A stretch of 5,949 nt of DNA from Bacteroidota bacterium. GTDB lineage: Bacteria; Bacteroidota; Ignavibacteria; Kapaibacteriales; Kapaibacteriaceae. The position numbers and the translations under genes were made by a program. Where the stretch lies: positions 1 through 5,949 of the forward strand of contig DNLG01000086.1 in NCBI GenBank assembly GCA_003488525.1, written 5' to 3'. Position 1 is the stretch's first letter. The number at the start of each line of letters is the position of its first letter. Shown one piece after another: positions 1 through 5,949 of the stretch. The notes below the pieces were generated by a model. The model saw only the letters and a program-made list of their open reading frames with translations. It made no database searches and was not told where the DNA came from.

Positions 1-2057
1 ATGTACTCGCGTCTGGCCGCATCCTTGATGAGTGCATAAGACTGCATGCCTGAACCTGTGCGCTTGTACACAACGAAGCTGTGCGGTTCATCAAGTGGCT
101 GATACGTCCAACGCAACGTAACGTTCTTCGTGGTCGAATCGTACGTGGCCGAGAGATCCCCCACCGCCGGACGCATCATGTTGTCGACACGCTTGATACT
201 TACGATGTTGGAAAGGGGCGACTTGTTGCCCGCACTGTCATAGGCCACAACGGCATACTGGTATGTCTTTGAGCGTGCCGGCGAGCGATCCTCGAACACG
301 CTATCGCGACGTCCGGTACGGCTTACCGAGTCCCACGTGACGCGATCCGGATTCGGCGCATCCAGTAGTCTTCTGAGAATAACATGGTTCCGTACGTCAC
401 GGCTCGAGCTCGGTACGATCTCCAGAGCAATCGTCGTGTCAGTCACTGCATAGTCGCTGATCACCGGCGCAACAGGCGGGATCACATCAGGTCGTGGCAC
501 TACAAGCGTGTTACTAACAGCCGACTCGTTGTAGTGGTAGTCAAGCGCAACAACCTGGTAGTAGGCATTCTTCGTGAGCGTGCGGATCTCGAGTGTGTCA
601 ACAACGATCGTATCGTTTCTGTTGAACGTCGAGTCCTCGTGAAACAGATCGCGTCGCACGGTGAACTCGTGTGACGGGTCATTCGCTTGGAGCAGTCGAT
701 ATCCCATCAGGTCGCGGTCGGCAGGATGACGCACAACAATGCGGACAACGCCGTTTGTATCCATGGTTCCCTTTACGAGAACACCAGGACTTGGTGGAAC
801 GCTATCAGCAAATGCCACGTATGCAGGGAACGACGGCTTTGCATTCCGTGCGGTATCGACGGCAACCACCTGGTAGTAATATGTTCCGCCGAGGATCACG
901 TTCTCATCTTTGAACTGGCGAGCCCCCTTGTCAAGGGGCTTCTCCACGATCGATCTTGTAAAGTCACCGTCGACAGCCGTATCGCGCATGATGAGGAAGC
1001 CAACCAGGTCAGGGTTGACAGGTTCAGGCATTTCCCACGTAATGACGACATCTCGAATACCTTCATGAACGGCTTTGACTGCGATCGGCATGTCGGGAGG
1101 CGTCAGGTCGCGTGGCATTGCTTTGACAATGCCGATCACATCAGTTTCTGCAAAGGCATTGTTGCCGGTGATGCGGTAGAAGTAGACCCGATAGTTGACG
1201 ACGCTCGTATCGAGGAAGCTGTGCGACGGTGGCGCAACTCCGTCCTGCAGCGTCAGAAGCGGTGAGGCTGTGAGTTTTTCATAGGACTGGCCGTCCTGTG
1301 AACGATACACATCAAATGTTGAATGTCCGGTTGAGTTGTTCCACTTGATCAGCACTGATCCATCGTTCTCATCAACCGAGAGTCCCGCATTTTCAAAGGT
1401 CACGCGTGTTGGCTCTGCACCGACGTCGATCGAAGCCGGGTCGACCTTATACGGCCGTGTATCACCAAGCAGGGTGATGCGGTACCGGTACGCCACACCC
1501 GCACGTGCCGTCTTATCGACGTAGCGCATGCCGAGCCCCGTCGCAGCATCACGGCTGCGTTCAGCGGCAAGCGCTGCCATACCATAGGCCATCTCAAAGC
1601 GACTGCGTGCTTCGCGCAGAGCATCTACCTGACCCGGATCATTGGTAGGATAGTCGGCCGGATCCATGTTCTCTTCCGATAGCATCGCGGCTACGGCAAC
1701 CGGTCCCATCGCATCCATGTCCAGGTTGGGGTTTGCCGTTGCATACTGCTCCCACTGCGCCGTTGTCCAGGGCTTTACCGGCGCATCCGTAAGAGGCGTA
1801 AACGCACCTGGCTGTGAACCCTGCAACTCGGCGCGTTCAATGCGGTAGCCGGACGCCTTGGCCTTGGTCCAGAGCGCGGAAGTGCTTGGTGCCCAGCGCA
1901 GCACCACCGAGTCGGCGTACCGTTTGGCGATACCTGCAACGCGATGCTGGAGCGCGCGATCCAGATCCTGCGGCGTCTGAGCCAACGCCTGGGTACCGGC
2001 AAGGCACAGGGCGATCACGATCGTCATCCGGGATATCATTCGTGCTGTCTTCATCAT
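1..2057 (-). CDS. Secreted multi-fibronectin type III protein (C-terminus outside window)
   Basis: Translating codon by codon on the minus strand gives 685 uninterrupted residues from ATG 2055-2057 to the window edge, with no stop, so the gene is partial at its 3' end. The first 26 residues form a Sec signal peptide. Next comes an fn3-like module (about 28-213) split by an insertion of about 105 residues, then fn3-like modules at about 216-315, 320-418, 421-523 and 527-624, and the start of another from 629. Modules 3, 4 and 5 begin with a PP dipeptide and end with the usual fn3 F/G-strand pattern (YYQVVAVD, YYQVVALD, YQYAVVAYDSAGN). Such arrays usually act as extracellular spacers, adhesins or binding scaffolds; no catalytic domain is visible. 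ATG 2055-2057 is preferred because GAGGA lies 5 bases upstream; ATG 2052-2054 (8 bases) is nearly as good, and ATG 2067-2069 lacks a ribosome site. The C-terminal sorting signal, if any, is not visible. Confidence 0.93.
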   Translation of the reverse strand, partial: MMKTARMISRMTIVIALCLAGTQALAQTPQDLDRALQHRVAGIAKRYADSVVLRWAPSTSALWTKAKASGYRIERAELQGSQPGAFTPLTDAPVKPWTTAQWEQYATANPNLDMDAMGPVAVAAMLSEENMDPADYPTNDPGQVDALREARSRFEMAYGMAALAAERSRDAATGLGMRYVDKTARAGVAYRYRITLLGDTRPYKVDPASIDVGAEPTRVTFENAGLSVDENDGSVLIKWNNSTGHSTFDVYRSQDGQSYEKLTASPLLTLQDGVAPPSHSFLDTSVVNYRVYFYRITGNNAFAETDVIGIVKAMPRDLTPPDMPIAVKAVHEGIRDVVITWEMPEPVNPDLVGFLIMRDTAVDGDFTRSIVEKPLDKGARQFKDENVILGGTYYYQVVAVDTARNAKPSFPAYVAFADSVPPSPGVLVKGTMDTNGVVRIVVRHPADRDLMGYRLLQANDPSHEFTVRRDLFHEDSTFNRNDTIVVDTLEIRTLTKNAYYQVVALDYHYNESAVSNTLVVPRPDVIPPVAPVISDYAVTDTTIALEIVPSSSRDVRNHVILRRLLDAPNPDRVTWDSVSRTGRRDSVFEDRSPARSKTYQYAVVAYDSAGNKSPLSNIVSIKRVDNMMRPAVGDLSATYDSTTKNVTLRWTYQPLDEPHSFVVYKRTGSGMQSYALIKDAARREY
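3..173 (-). other. fn3-like module 6, cut by the window edge
   Basis: From residue 629 on. RPAVGDLSA, VTLRWTYQ (B-strand with Trp) and HSFVVYKRTG (C-strand) start a new fn3 module that runs off the window, so the array continues beyond it. Confidence 0.68.
186..479 (-). other. fn3-like module 5
   Basis: About residues 527-624. It opens with PPVAP, has the C-strand VRNHVILRR and ends with TYQYAVVAYDSAGNKSPLS, the most typical fn3 ending in the array. It also lacks the B-strand Trp (IALEIVPS). Confidence 0.72.
489..797 (-). other. fn3-like module 4
   Basis: About residues 421-523. It opens with PPSPG, has the C-strand LMGYRLLQAN and ends with AYYQVVALDYHYNES. The usual B-strand Trp is replaced (VVRIVVRHP), so it is a diverged copy. 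Confidence 0.7.
548..563 (+). repeat. 16-base repeat, copy A (fn3 F-strand)
   Basis: CAACAACCTGGTAGTA on the plus strand differs at one base from the copy at 863-878. Both encode the YYQVVA strand of neighbouring fn3 modules on the minus strand. Confidence 0.6.
804..1100 (-). other. fn3-like module 3
   Basis: About residues 320-418. It opens with PPDMP, contains the B-strand VVITWEMP and the C-strand LVGFLIMRD, and ends with TYYYQVVAVDTARN. This is a textbook fn3 pattern. Confidence 0.78.
863..878 (+). repeat. 16-base repeat, copy B (fn3 F-strand)
   Basis: CAACCACCTGGTAGTA matches copy A at 15 of 16 bases. It encodes YYQVVA in module 3, whereas copy A encodes it in module 4. Confidence 0.6.
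1113..1412 (-). other. fn3-like module 2
   Basis: About residues 216-315. It has the B-strand tryptophan (VLIKWNNS), a C-strand FDVYRSQDG, and the F-strand VYFYRITGNN near its end. The spacing and alternating hydrophobics fit the fn3 fold. Confidence 0.7.
1419..1976 (-). other. fn3-like module 1, split by a large helical insertion
   Basis: Residues 28-213 start like an fn3 fold (SVVLRWAPS, then SGYRIERAEL at 69-78). The matching later strand (GVAYRYRITLLG) appears only at about 187-198. The roughly 105 residues between (about 80-184) are Ala-, Met- and Glu-rich and look helical, with Trp97 and Trp102 in KPWTTAQWEQ and a segment FEMAYGMAALAAE at 154. An ordinary fn3 module is about 90-100 residues, so this is a composite. 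The boundaries are my estimate. Confidence 0.6.
1980..2057 (-). other. Sec signal peptide of the fn3 protein
   Basis: Residues 1-26 show a basic n-region (Lys3, Arg6, Arg10), a hydrophobic core (MTIVIALCLAG, residues 11-21) and an Ala-X-Ala type site (ALA, 24-26) before Gln27. Cys18 is not preceded by a proper lipobox, because the residue before it is Leu rather than Gly/Ala/Ser, so signal peptidase I processing to a soluble exported protein is more likely than lipidation. Confidence 0.85.
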
Positions 2058-2079
2058 GATGGTCCTCATGTCGTCGCGA
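2058..2079 (-). other. Short intergenic gap, likely operon junction
   Basis: Only 22 bases separate the TGA of the giant protein from the chosen start of the fn3 gene. The gap holds the ribosome binding site and has no room for a terminator plus a promoter. This supports co-transcription and probable functional linkage of the two genes. Confidence 0.75.
2063..2067 (-). promoter_or_regulatory. Ribosome binding site of the fn3 gene
   Basis: The minus strand reads GAGGA here, 5 bases before ATG 2055-2057 and 8 bases before ATG 2052-2054. It overlaps the alternative upstream ATG at 2067-2069, which itself has no purine-rich stretch before it. This is the main evidence for the chosen start. Confidence 0.65.
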
Positions 2080-2832
2080 TCACTTGTTTGAATTGACATT
2101 CTTGCCCGTGTTCAACACGGCCGTGATGTCCATTGGCGTTGTAAAGTTCTGCTGCACGGTCTGCTTGACGTCCTGATTCGTGGCCCGATCCTTGGCTACC
2201 ACCCAGTTGCCTCCGACGAGCTCCCAGAGCGTGCCGACAACGGTGACGCGGTAGGTCTTCGACAAGTCCCAGTCTCCCGTGTTCGCAATGAAGCTCTGCG
2301 TGCCGCTGTTATCAAAGCTGAAGTTGTCACTCTCTGTTGGCACGGGAGCAGGCTTTTCAGGATCCAGGATAAACGTACCATTGTTCTTCGGTGGTGCAAC
2401 CCCCACAATGGGATTGCTCGGAGGTGGAGTAGGTGGGATTGGGATAGGCACTGTGTACTGCATGCCCCCTACCGTAAGGCCTCCTTTTTTCCCGCCGCCG
2501 GCTCCAACGGCTCCGGCTCCACCGCCATCGTTGATCTTGGCGATCGTATTCACGTTGATGACAGCCGATGTGGCTGTAAGGGGCTTCTTCTTCCTGAACA
2601 GGAATGCACCCAGTGCGTCCTTCGTTGACTGAAGGGTAAGCGGCTTCCAGGTTGCGCCATCCTTTTCTTCGATGCCGACCGTATAGGTTACCTGGAAGGT
2701 GCGGTTCACTGTGTTGCCTGCCGCGCCCCCTGTCATCTCCTGAAGCTCAAAGCTCTGACCGGGTACGAAGTTGTAGACAACGGCTACGGGTTCCTTAACG
2801 GCGACGTTGAAGGCAGGCACGGCAGGCGTAAC
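2080..2832 (-). other. C-terminal Ig-like region of the giant protein
   Basis: About visible residues 1040-1289. Beta-strand text (VAVVYNFVPGQSFELQE, RTFQVTYTVGIEE) is followed by a low-complexity linker and then more strands (YRVTVVGTLWELVGGNWV). It reads as one or two Ig-like sandwich domains. No recognisable secretion-sorting domain is seen at the extreme C-terminus. Confidence 0.45.
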
Positions 2833-5800
2833 GGACTTGACAAGCTGGTTCTTCTGCTCCGCTGCCACATCCTGCGCTGCTGTTGTGGTGGCCGCCGGTG
2901 GAGTTGGATAGCAGGTGTTGCCCATATCGAAGTTCACCGTAAAGCTTCCCTTAACAACACCGCTTAGGAAGTCGAACGAGCCGGATGCCTGTCCCTGCAC
3001 CCATGATGGATTCGGGAAGCCGGCCTGCGCCCATGCGCCGAGCTTGAGACTTGCCAGGTTCCAGTAACACCCATCGCGACAGTAGATCTTGCCGGGCACA
3101 ACTTGAATGCCGCACGAGGCGATGGCCCATGCCGCAGCATTCGCGCGGAAGTACCACATGTTGTAGCCGTTCTGACCGCAGAGTGAACCGTCGGGATACC
3201 GCAGGAATGAAGCGTTGAACTCCATACCACCGCCAAAGCGCCACTTCACGTTCACGCGACCAAAGAGATGCTTCATGCGATCTCCTGTGTCGAATCCAAC
3301 ATCGGTACCACCGGCAAACCCATTACCTGCGATCGCATCCGATGTACCCGCCACACTCGGTGCCATGCCGTAGCACCCGACCGATGCCAGACCGTTGTTG
3401 GTTCGTGCTGTGAAGCCGCTCGGCGGCGCAATGTTCTTACCGAACATGAAGTAGGAGTTCGAGCTGATGCTTGTTCCGAAAACATTGATGCTCAGAACAT
3501 TCCGGTTGACAGGGTCGCCCAGCTTGACCCACCAGATGCCGGTCTTCCCTTCGATGTGGATGTTGAGATTCGCGTTGCCAGATACAGGTGCCTTGTTCAC
3601 GATCACACCCGCATTGAGATCGAAGATCTTCGTTGTGAAGTCGTACACGATGTTCAACGTGCCCTTCACAGGCGCAGCGGTTCTCTCAAGAAGCTTTGCC
3701 TGGATCCACAGATCGCCAGAAAGCCCGATGTAGCTCATACCTCCGGAGGAGTTGAACTGTCCGAACAACGCGATATCGGCGTTCATTTTCTTAGGGTCGG
3801 GCGTCGTTCCAAGAACAGCCAGCGCTCGGAATCCGAACGCTACGTTCCTGTCAGGCGTCATTACCGCACCGCTGTTTGCTGAGGACGACGATGATCCCGC
3901 AGCTGCAACAGCGTTGACGTTCGGCTGTGCCGGAAGCATGTTCACATTTACTTTTCTCCAGGCGGCAACGCCGAAACCATAGAACGCATATCCCGGCAGA
4001 AACACGATTCCGGGAGGGGGCAGGATGGCCTTGGCGCTTGCATACCAGTATCGATAGCGCACGTTGTTGTCAACCTTGGAACCGAATCTTGCAGCTGCAT
4101 CAAGCTGCATCTGCAGTTCCTTGAACTTCGCCGAGATCGTCGCGGCAAATCCATTGCCCCATGTCGGATCAGAGTTGTAGAAGTTCAGCTCTCCGTTCAT
4201 CTGCACTGCCGGCAGATTCGCAAACACAACGATCTTACCAACGTTGAAATCGATGAACTTTGGTCGAAACTTGAAGTTCGGAGCTGTCGTGTTCTTCTCA
4301 ACGGCGCCGATAAGTTCGAAGGAGCCCCGTCCTCCAATACGATTGGAATCGAGTGCAACAACCACATCGAAACCCAGCTTGCCGCGGAACATTTCATTGC
4401 CCTGTGCCGCGGCCGGTGTGTACTTCACCTTGTCGATCGTGATCGGGAACTTGGCCAGCTTCTTCTGTGGGCTCGCAAAGCTCCAGTCACCGGCAGTAAA
4501 TCCGAACGGCGTAGACAGCGAGTCGTCGAACGACATCCGCATGTTCTCGAATTCAGGCGAAAGATCCAGCGTTATTGTCTTGCCCCCGACCGTGAGCGTG
4601 GCATCGTTCCACCCCGTCTCACCGTTGAGATTGATCAGAAACTTCTTTCGCCCCTTTCGAAGATTCATGGTCAACGTCGATGTCGACTCGATCTTCAGCT
4701 TTGCATTTCCGAACAGCTTCATATCGATATCGTTCTGCGGCTGCATCGAGAAATCGAAGGTCTTCTGCACGTTGTTGAACAAGGCCTTGTACATGATGGC
4801 GTTCTGTGCTGCGGTGTCGGTGATTGGCAGCAGGAGCCGACCTCGCATGTAGGCCTGTGTGAGGTTGCTGTTGAGCATCACGACCTTTACCGTATCGACA
4901 CTGCCCCCTAACCTGTTCAGGTTCATCGCGGGGAACATCACCACATTTGCCGCGAGCAGTGTTCCGGTCAGGCCGTTCTTGTTGATGATCAGCTTTTCGG
5001 CAACGAACTGCGGCGCGGCGTTCGTATCAGCAAACGTTCGCCAGCCGTCGGGCATGAACATCTTGATCCGTCGGGCATAGAAGCCGTTGAACGTGTTGTC
5101 CTGCACACCCACATAGTTGGCCGGAAACGTCATGCCCGGTGCATTCTCGAGATCACTGAAGTCAAACGTCATCGTATCGATCTGCAGACCAAGGCCATTG
5201 GTCCCGGCGAATGTGCTTGCCGTGAGATTGCCCAGCAGCATCCACTCTTTCCAATCGATTGTCTTGCCACGCAGGGTTGCAATCGATTGTTTAGTGGAGT
5301 CGACGTCCGGACGTGGGGTCATCCATGCACGTGGGAACATGATGTCGATGTCAAGAGACATCGTATCGGAGTTACTGTCGCAACCCCAAGTGATGTAGCA
5401 TCCCGGACGCTGGGCTGTCTTTGCCTTTGCTGCGATCGTGAATGTGGGCTGACCCGAGGTAACGCCACGAATGTCAATATCCTGCAGGAGTTCCAGACGT
5501 CCGGACTTGCCAACACCCTCCGGACAGATCGGTAGCTGCTTCAAACCAAAGCTCAATGTGTCGTCGAGCTTGGTAAGGGGCAGTGTGGCCACCGAAGCCA
5601 TGACGGCTTCCGTTGGCATAAACTTCATTTCCGAAATGCAGAGCGTGTAGCCCTTGATGTTGTTGAATCCAAGGGGCAGCTTCAGCGGTGTGTTCAGACT
5701 GTTGGCCTGCTTGACCAGTGCTCCATTGGCCTTGACCCACGAGTCGAGCGCAGCTACCTGCGTCTTGAGCCAGTTCCAGCTCGTGACCTGATTGATCGCC

Positions 5801-5949
5801 CATTGTTGCGGGTACTGAGGGGCTGTGGCATCGACTTCTCCACTAACCTGTCCGGATACGACACGCCGGGCGGTATTGACAACGATATTGCTGAACACAA
5901 CCTGAACACGCGCCAGTAGCCACGGAATAACGATCTCGCCCTTTCCGGC
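2080..5949 (-). CDS. Giant beta-rich, probably exported protein of unknown function (N-terminus outside window)
   Basis: I read 1289 residues ending in NVNSNK and a TGA stop at 2080-2082. The frame stays open to base 5949, so the true start lies outside; a GTG at 5896-5898 is internal, since 17 in-frame residues before it (AGKGEIVIPWLL...) join smoothly to the beta-rich text that follows. Counting visible residues, there is a beta-rich opening (1-45), a helical stretch (about 50-85), alternating beta strands without any cysteine (191-858), a Gly/Trp/Tyr-rich block (about 650-1013; motifs YGFG at 657, WWVKLG at 806, SYFMFG at 832, FPNPSW at 978), then an Ig-like C-terminus (about 1040-1289) holding a Gly/Pro linker. 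Ten cysteines in two clusters suit an oxidising, extracytoplasmic site. From memory it resembles long uncharacterised Bacteroidota proteins. No enzyme motif is visible. It is the upstream gene of a tight two-gene unit. The coding call is very secure; the function is unknown. Confidence 0.93.
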   Translation of the reverse strand, partial: AGKGEIVIPWLLARVQVVFSNIVVNTARRVVSGQVSGEVDATAPQYPQQWAINQVTSWNWLKTQVAALDSWVKANGALVKQANSLNTPLKLPLGFNNIKGYTLCISEMKFMPTEAVMASVATLPLTKLDDTLSFGLKQLPICPEGVGKSGRLELLQDIDIRGVTSGQPTFTIAAKAKTAQRPGCYITWGCDSNSDTMSLDIDIMFPRAWMTPRPDVDSTKQSIATLRGKTIDWKEWMLLGNLTASTFAGTNGLGLQIDTMTFDFSDLENAPGMTFPANYVGVQDNTFNGFYARRIKMFMPDGWRTFADTNAAPQFVAEKLIINKNGLTGTLLAANVVMFPAMNLNRLGGSVDTVKVVMLNSNLTQAYMRGRLLLPITDTAAQNAIMYKALFNNVQKTFDFSMQPQNDIDMKLFGNAKLKIESTSTLTMNLRKGRKKFLINLNGETGWNDATLTVGGKTITLDLSPEFENMRMSFDDSLSTPFGFTAGDWSFASPQKKLAKFPITIDKVKYTPAAAQGNEMFRGKLGFDVVVALDSNRIGGRGSFELIGAVEKNTTAPNFKFRPKFIDFNVGKIVVFANLPAVQMNGELNFYNSDPTWGNGFAATISAKFKELQMQLDAAARFGSKVDNNVRYRYWYASAKAILPPPGIVFLPGYAFYGFGVAAWRKVNVNMLPAQPNVNAVAAAGSSSSSANSGAVMTPDRNVAFGFRALAVLGTTPDPKKMNADIALFGQFNSSGGMSYIGLSGDLWIQAKLLERTAAPVKGTLNIVYDFTTKIFDLNAGVIVNKAPVSGNANLNIHIEGKTGIWWVKLGDPVNRNVLSINVFGTSISSNSYFMFGKNIAPPSGFTARTNNGLASVGCYGMAPSVAGTSDAIAGNGFAGGTDVGFDTGDRMKHLFGRVNVKWRFGGGMEFNASFLRYPDGSLCGQNGYNMWYFRANAAAWAIASCGIQVVPGKIYCRDGCYWNLASLKLGAWAQAGFPNPSWVQGQASGSFDFLSGVVKGSFTVNFDMGNTCYPTPPAATTTAAQDVAAEQKNQLVKSVTPAVPAFNVAVKEPVAVVYNFVPGQSFELQEMTGGAAGNTVNRTFQVTYTVGIEEKDGATWKPLTLQSTKDALGAFLFRKKKPLTATSAVINVNTIAKINDGGGAGAVGAGGGKKGGLTVGGMQYTVPIPIPPTPPPSNPIVGVAPPKNNGTFILDPEKPAPVPTESDNFSFDNSGTQSFIANTGDWDLSKTYRVTVVGTLWELVGGNWVVAKDRATNQDVKQTVQQNFTTPMDITAVLNTGKNVNSNK
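2410..2526 (-). repeat. Low-complexity Gly-rich then Pro-rich linker
   Basis: Visible residues 1142-1157 are a glycine/alanine run with a KK pair. Residues 1168-1180 are proline-rich (PIPIPPTPPPSNP). The two are joined by about ten ordinary residues. The tract is in frame and sits inside the Ig-like region, probably as a flexible surface loop or hinge. Confidence 0.75.
2911..4002 (-). other. Gly/aromatic-rich block with six cysteines in the giant protein
   Basis: About visible residues 650-1013. It contains YGFG (657), FGFRALAV (705), a five-serine tract (686-690), SSGG (733), WWVKLG (806), SYFMFG (832), FPNPSW (978) and cysteines 859, 924, 946, 957, 961 and 1013. From memory, several of these motifs recur in the same order in long uncharacterised Bacteroidota proteins, which makes this the best segment for a homology search. 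The limits are approximate. Confidence 0.5.
5695..5802 (-). other. Short helical segment near the visible N-terminus of the giant protein
   Basis: About visible residues 50-86 (WAINQVTSWNWLKTQVAALD and following) lack beta periodicity and have helix-type spacing of Trp, Leu and Val. It interrupts an otherwise beta-rich protein and follows the opening strands ending in VVSGQVSG. Confidence 0.45.

Noticed and set aside
922..940. Inverted repeat CCCCTT-GTC-AAGGGG, a possible terminator hairpin
   Set aside because: It lies inside fn3 coding sequence (KPLDKGA) and is not followed by a T run on either strand, so it is probably chance.
687..1265. Plus-strand open frame of 192 residues
   Set aside because: It lies antisense to the fn3 gene, has low-complexity Arg/His/Asp-rich text without domain features, and the opposite strand encodes clear fn3 modules.
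2001..2012. Possible lipoprotein lipobox around Cys18 of the fn3 protein
   Set aside because: The residue before Cys is Leu, and a better signal peptidase I site (ALA-Q) follows eight residues later.
2070..2085. ATG 2067-2069 as the fn3 gene start
   Set aside because: No purine-rich ribosome site precedes it, whereas GAGGA serves the ATGs at 2055-2057 and 2052-2054.
3268..3882. Plus-strand open frame of 204 residues
   Set aside because: Antisense to the giant gene; the Arg/Cys/His-rich composition is typical of a shadow frame and there is no ribosome site.
4091..4110. Tandem 10-base near-repeat (GCAGCTGCAT / CAAGCTGCAT)
   Set aside because: Explained by Leu/Gln/Ala/Asp codons in LQMQLDAAA; two imperfect copies are not a meaningful repeat array.
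4244..4852. Plus-strand open frame of 202 residues
   Set aside because: Antisense to the giant gene; the Ser/Phe-rich composition mirrors codons of the real protein, and no domain or signal is visible.

Overview
The window holds two long, co-directional genes on the minus strand, both cut by the window edges, with almost no non-coding DNA. They lie 22 bases apart (upstream stop at 2080-2082, downstream start at 2057), so they are probably co-transcribed, reading from high to low coordinates. The moderately GC-rich composition, the large secreted beta-rich proteins and the tandem fibronectin type III (fn3) modules suggest the Bacteroidota/Chlorobiota (FCB) lineage, possibly a Kapabacteria- or Ignavibacteria-like genome. 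This is an inference from protein style; no marker gene is present.

Layout. From 5949 down to 2080 runs a giant protein with 1289 visible residues. Its N-terminus lies outside the window because the frame stays open to the last base. It has a beta-rich start, a short helical stretch, a long cysteine-free beta-rich middle, a block rich in Gly, Trp and Tyr with six cysteines, and a C-terminal Ig-like region split by a Gly-rich/Pro-rich linker. From 2057 down to base 1 runs a secreted protein with 685 visible residues. It has a Sec signal peptide, an fn3-like module carrying an insertion of about 105 residues, four further fn3-like modules and the start of a sixth. Its C-terminus lies outside the window.

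Together the two products look like an exported pair, structural or adhesive rather than enzymatic: I see no catalytic motif in either. From memory, both resemble long uncharacterised proteins that recur in Bacteroidota genomes. I cannot name a function or gene symbol for them. I found no tRNA, rRNA, CRISPR array, insertion sequence, convincing terminator or promoter in the window.
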